Assembly (NCBI GenBank): GCA_964426355.1
Contig: CAYRRA010000195.1
Coordinates: 1-7,979 of the forward strand
Source: JAJFTV01 sp964426355
Lineage (GTDB): Bacteria > Chloroflexota > Anaerolineae > Anaerolineales > Anaerolineaceae
Length of the DNA: 7,979 nt
Reading direction: 5' to 3'
A program made the position numbers and the translations under genes. This document shows positions 5,588-7,979 of this stretch, in pieces. Each line of letters opens with the position of its first letter. The stretch's first letter is position 1. Below the pieces are notes generated by a model. That model worked only from the letters and a program-made list of their open reading frames with translations, had not been told where the DNA came from and did not search any database.

Positions 5588-7054
5588 ATGATCCAACGCA
5601 TTCGTAAACATTTATTCCCCGCCCTTTTGCGCTTCCTGGCTGCTTTGCTTACCATTGGTGCGATGAAGCTCATTTTACAGCCATTCCAATCCTATCTTGA
5701 ACTTCAGATCATCGAATTACTCTATTTGCTGCCGATTACCCTCTCCACTGTTCTTTGGGGGCTCACGCCCGGAATTGTAGCCAGCCTGGCAGCTTTTCTG
5801 GTGTTTAATTATTTTTATATTGAACCGTATAATACCCTTCTCGTTCATCAAACGCAAGACGTCATCACGCTCGTCATTTTTCTTTTCGTTGCGGTGGTTC
5901 TAAGTCAATTTATTGGGAAGGCGCGAGAAGGCATGCGTCTCGCTCGTAGCCGAGAATGGGAAGCAACCCGCATGTACGAATTGATTTCTGCGCTTTCAGG
6001 ATTAAAAGAGGCAAAAAGCATTGCCAGGGGATTGCTAGATCAAACCATGAATACTTTTCCTTGCCAACGAATCGAAATCGAGGTTCAGGATGATGAAAAT
6101 GATAATTACAGGTTCGTTGTCCCTGAGGAAGATCGTGAAACATCAGTTTCCTCGCTTCGAATGCCATTAGAGACTGCCAGGGGTGAGGAAGGGTCAATGT
6201 TCATCTGGTTGGACACACCGCAGTTATCTGCTCAGGAAATGCGTTTATTACAGGCATTTGTCAGCCAGGGAGCATTGGCGTTTGAGAGGGTGCGGCTTAC
6301 CAAAGGTGAAAATAAAGTACGTATCCTTGAAGAAAGCGATCAATTAAAAACCTCTCTGCTCAATTCTGTTTCTCACGAGCTGCGAACACCGCTTTCGGTG
6401 ATAAAAGCCTCCGTATCCAGCCTACGTTCGGGCACGATCGATTGGGACATTAATGCTCGTAACGAACTGCTTGGCACGATCGAGGAAGAGACGGACCAGT
6501 TAAACTTGTTGGTTGGGAATCTTTTGGATATGTCACGGATCGAAGCTAAAGCGTTGAAACCACAAAGGCGATGGAACGCGATTGATGAAATTGCCATCGG
6601 TGTCGCTGCAAAAATGCGTAAACAGTTATCCAATCATCATCTGGAGATGACTTTTGCAAAAGATATTCCTCTTGTTCCCACAGATTACGTAATGATTGGA
6701 CAGGTTTTTCTTAACCTGATCGGCAACTGTATTAAATATGCGCCTGAAGGCTCAACCATTTTTATTGACGCAAATAAAGAAGAGGATTGTCTACATGTTC
6801 AGGTTGCCAATCAAGGACCGCATGTTCAAGACGAACACCTGGAACGGATATTCGATAAGTTTTACCGGGTGACGGAGGCAGATAAGATAACCGGAACAGG
6901 GCTAGGTTTATCGATCTGCAAGGGGATTGTGGAAGCACACGGCGGAATAATCTGGGCAAACAATGCAACAGATCGATTTGTTTTTCATTTCAGATTACCA
7001 TTAACGTTGGATGGCTTGCTGCCTAATATCCCTGAGGATATGTTTGATGAATAA
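5588..7054 (+). CDS. KdpD-like membrane sensor histidine kinase lacking the N-terminal KdpD half
   Basis: This 488-aa kinase autophosphorylates on His and passes the phosphate to the regulator encoded next to it. It begins with four membrane helices of the KdpD/DUF4118 type (about 12-30, 40-58, 59-78, 91-110). A GAF-like region (about 125-235) follows. The dimerisation/phosphoacceptor domain has SVSHELRTPLS with His263. The ATPase domain has the N-box (N376..N380-C-I-K-Y), F-box (IFDKFYR, 421-427) and G2 box (GTGLGL, 436-441). Classical KdpD is about 900 aa, with an N-terminal KdpD domain and a Usp domain; both are absent, so K+ sensing should not be assumed. In the G1 box the usual DxGxG reads NQGPH (408-412), replacing the adenine-contacting Asp and the second Gly. 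The Shine-Dalgarno is weak (GCGAG just before ATG 5588). The stop overlaps the regulator start by 8 nt. Confidence 0.92.
   Translation: MIQRIRKHLFPALLRFLAALLTIGAMKLILQPFQSYLELQIIELLYLLPITLSTVLWGLTPGIVASLAAFLVFNYFYIEPYNTLLVHQTQDVITLVIFLFVAVVLSQFIGKAREGMRLARSREWEATRMYELISALSGLKEAKSIARGLLDQTMNTFPCQRIEIEVQDDENDNYRFVVPEEDRETSVSSLRMPLETARGEEGSMFIWLDTPQLSAQEMRLLQAFVSQGALAFERVRLTKGENKVRILEESDQLKTSLLNSVSHELRTPLSVIKASVSSLRSGTIDWDINARNELLGTIEEETDQLNLLVGNLLDMSRIEAKALKPQRRWNAIDEIAIGVAAKMRKQLSNHHLEMTFAKDIPLVPTDYVMIGQVFLNLIGNCIKYAPEGSTIFIDANKEEDCLHVQVANQGPHVQDEHLERIFDKFYRVTEADKITGTGLGLSICKGIVEAHGGIIWANNATDRFVFHFRLPLTLDGLLPNIPEDMFDE
7034..7037 (+). promoter_or_regulatory. Ribosome binding site deciding the regulator start
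   Basis: GAGG (within CTGAGGAT) sits 9 nt before ATG 7047 and inside the kinase 3' end. It favours 7047 over the longer open frame from 7011, whose first twelve residues fit no receiver domain. Confidence 0.6.
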
Positions 7055-7742
7055 AGACCCCCATGTTTTACTGATTGATGATGAACCGCAGATATTAAGA
7101 GCTTTAAAGACAATTTTAAGTGCCAATCATTACCGTGTCTCGACTGCCTCGACAGGTGAGGAAGGAATTGCTCTTTCGGTAACCCAACAACCTGATGTGA
7201 TCATTCTCGATTTGAGTTTGCCAGATATCGATGGCTTTCAGATATGTGAGCAAATTCGAGAATGGTCAAGGGTTCCCATAATTATCTTGTCTGTCCGAGA
7301 AAACGAGAAGGATAAGGTGGCAGCATTGGATAAAGGCGCTGATGATTATCTGACTAAGCCTTTTGGAATCGAAGAGCTTCTGGCGCGTATTCGTGTAGCT
7401 TTAAGACACTCAGAGCAATCATTGGGCAATAAACAAAGTGTCATACGCGCAGGTAGTATTTGTGTGGACCTGGCGCGCCATGTTGTCACCCGCGCGGGAG
7501 AAGAACTACGCCTGACCGCCACTGAGTTTAAGCTCCTGGCTTACCTTGCGGCTCATGCTGACCGGGTGATCACGCATCAAAACATCCTTTCTCAAGTTTG
7601 GGGTTTTGCCGAAATGGATCGGGTGGAATACTTGCGCGTGTATATTGGTCAGTTAAGAAAGAAACTGGAAACAAACCCGGATGATCCACAAATTATTACA
7701 ACAGAACCGGGAATCGGGTACCGCTTTCGGTCAAGTGAATAA
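7047..7742 (+). CDS. kdpE: KdpE-like OmpR/PhoB-family response regulator
   Basis: This 231-aa DNA-binding regulator is close to the 225 aa of E. coli KdpE. The receiver domain (about 5-121) has the acidic pair D11/D12, the phosphoacceptor D55 in ILDLSLPDIDG, Ser82 at the switch Ser/Thr position and K104 in the TKPF loop. The winged-helix domain (about 131-228) carries TATEFKLLAYLAAHADRVIT, the recognition-helix region ILSQVWG, YLRVYIGQLRKKLE and the closing TEPGIGYRF, which matches KdpE particularly well. The start at 7047 puts the receiver strand VLLIDDE right at the N-terminus, and the ATGAATAA overlap with the kinase gene indicates translational coupling. Activation by the adjacent kinase is therefore very likely. 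Its target is unknown: no kdpFABC potassium-pump genes lie in the window. KdpE family membership is confident; a K+ role is not. Confidence 0.93.
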   Translation: MNKDPHVLLIDDEPQILRALKTILSANHYRVSTASTGEEGIALSVTQQPDVIILDLSLPDIDGFQICEQIREWSRVPIIILSVRENEKDKVAALDKGADDYLTKPFGIEELLARIRVALRHSEQSLGNKQSVIRAGSICVDLARHVVTRAGEELRLTATEFKLLAYLAAHADRVITHQNILSQVWGFAEMDRVEYLRVYIGQLRKKLETNPDDPQIITTEPGIGYRFRSSE

Positions 7743-7819
7743 ATCCCCTTTGTGTAGCCCACCTGAAATACTTTCAAAGTTGTCCTGGGCAGTGCGAATT
7801 ACAAAAGTAACCGGTTGAT

Positions 7820-7869
7820 TTGCAAGTTGGATCAAAAAAACATTTTTAATCCATTGCAACGATTTTTTT
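7820..7869 (+). terminator. Intrinsic terminator after the kinase/regulator operon
   Basis: TTGCAA (7820-7825) plus TGGAT (7828-7832) pairs with ATCCATTGCAA (7849-7859), leaving a 2-nt GT bulge. AAAAA/TTTTT can extend the stem inward. Three bases later T7 (7863-7869), a further T-run and almost pure T/A sequence follow. It lies about 80 nt beyond the regulator stop. The stem is AT-rich, but its position and T-tract support termination. Confidence 0.65.
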
Positions 7870-7979
7870 ATTTTTTCTTTATCTTTCTCTCATAATTTTT
7901 TGTTATTATTTTTTTCTGATTGTTTACATTTTCTAAGATTCATATGTAAAGTTTTTTATATTTTTTATTCAAGACCTGT
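7870..7979. other. Extremely T-rich tail without a gene
   Basis: The plus strand is dominated by T-runs broken by single A, C or G, and no coding frame is supported. It contains a small inverted repeat, TTTACA (7923-7928) with TGTAAA (7945-7950). It may be the upstream control region of a gene beyond the window edge, but I cannot fix a promoter. Confidence 0.45.

Noticed and set aside
1..7979. CRISPR array, tRNA or rRNA genes
   Set aside because: No regularly spaced repeats and no cloverleaf or rRNA-like sequence were found on either strand.

Overview
The window looks like a stretch of bacterial chromosome of middling GC content. It probably comes from the Chloroflexota (Anaerolineae-like). 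That placement is an inference from three things: a large PKD-repeat surface protein ending in a Pro-rich linker, an IPVTG motif and a membrane anchor; RHS-repeat debris; and a shortened KdpD/KdpE-type two-component pair. There is no rRNA, tRNA or marker gene to confirm it.

Layout. Positions 1-220 hold the last codons of an unidentified gene and a possible small two-helix membrane protein. Positions 294-782 are a decayed RHS fragment, broken just before the end of the RHS core. Positions 783-1077 carry no gene but contain a striking 45-bp near-palindrome (983-1027), probably the terminator of the next gene. Positions 1078-4812 on the minus strand encode a 1244-aa exported protein with about twelve PKD/Ig-like domains. 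Positions 4813-5587 hold its regulated-looking leader and promoter, a frameshifted relic of the type I restriction subunit HsdR (5145-5400), and a promoter for the downstream operon. Positions 5588-7054 and 7047-7739 are an overlapping histidine kinase/response regulator pair on the plus strand. A hairpin terminator follows at 7820-7869, then an extremely T-rich tail to the end.

How the parts may work together. The surface protein is transcribed leftward from a near-consensus promoter (5017-5045). It has a leader of about 200 nt with a terminator-like hairpin only about 20 nt from its start codon, so an attenuation or riboswitch mechanism is the most interesting hypothesis here. The kinase and regulator form a translationally coupled pair transcribed rightward. 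Nothing in the window shows what they control, and no kdpFABC genes are visible. The RHS and HsdR remnants on either side of the surface-protein gene suggest a variable region where surface and defence genes come and go.
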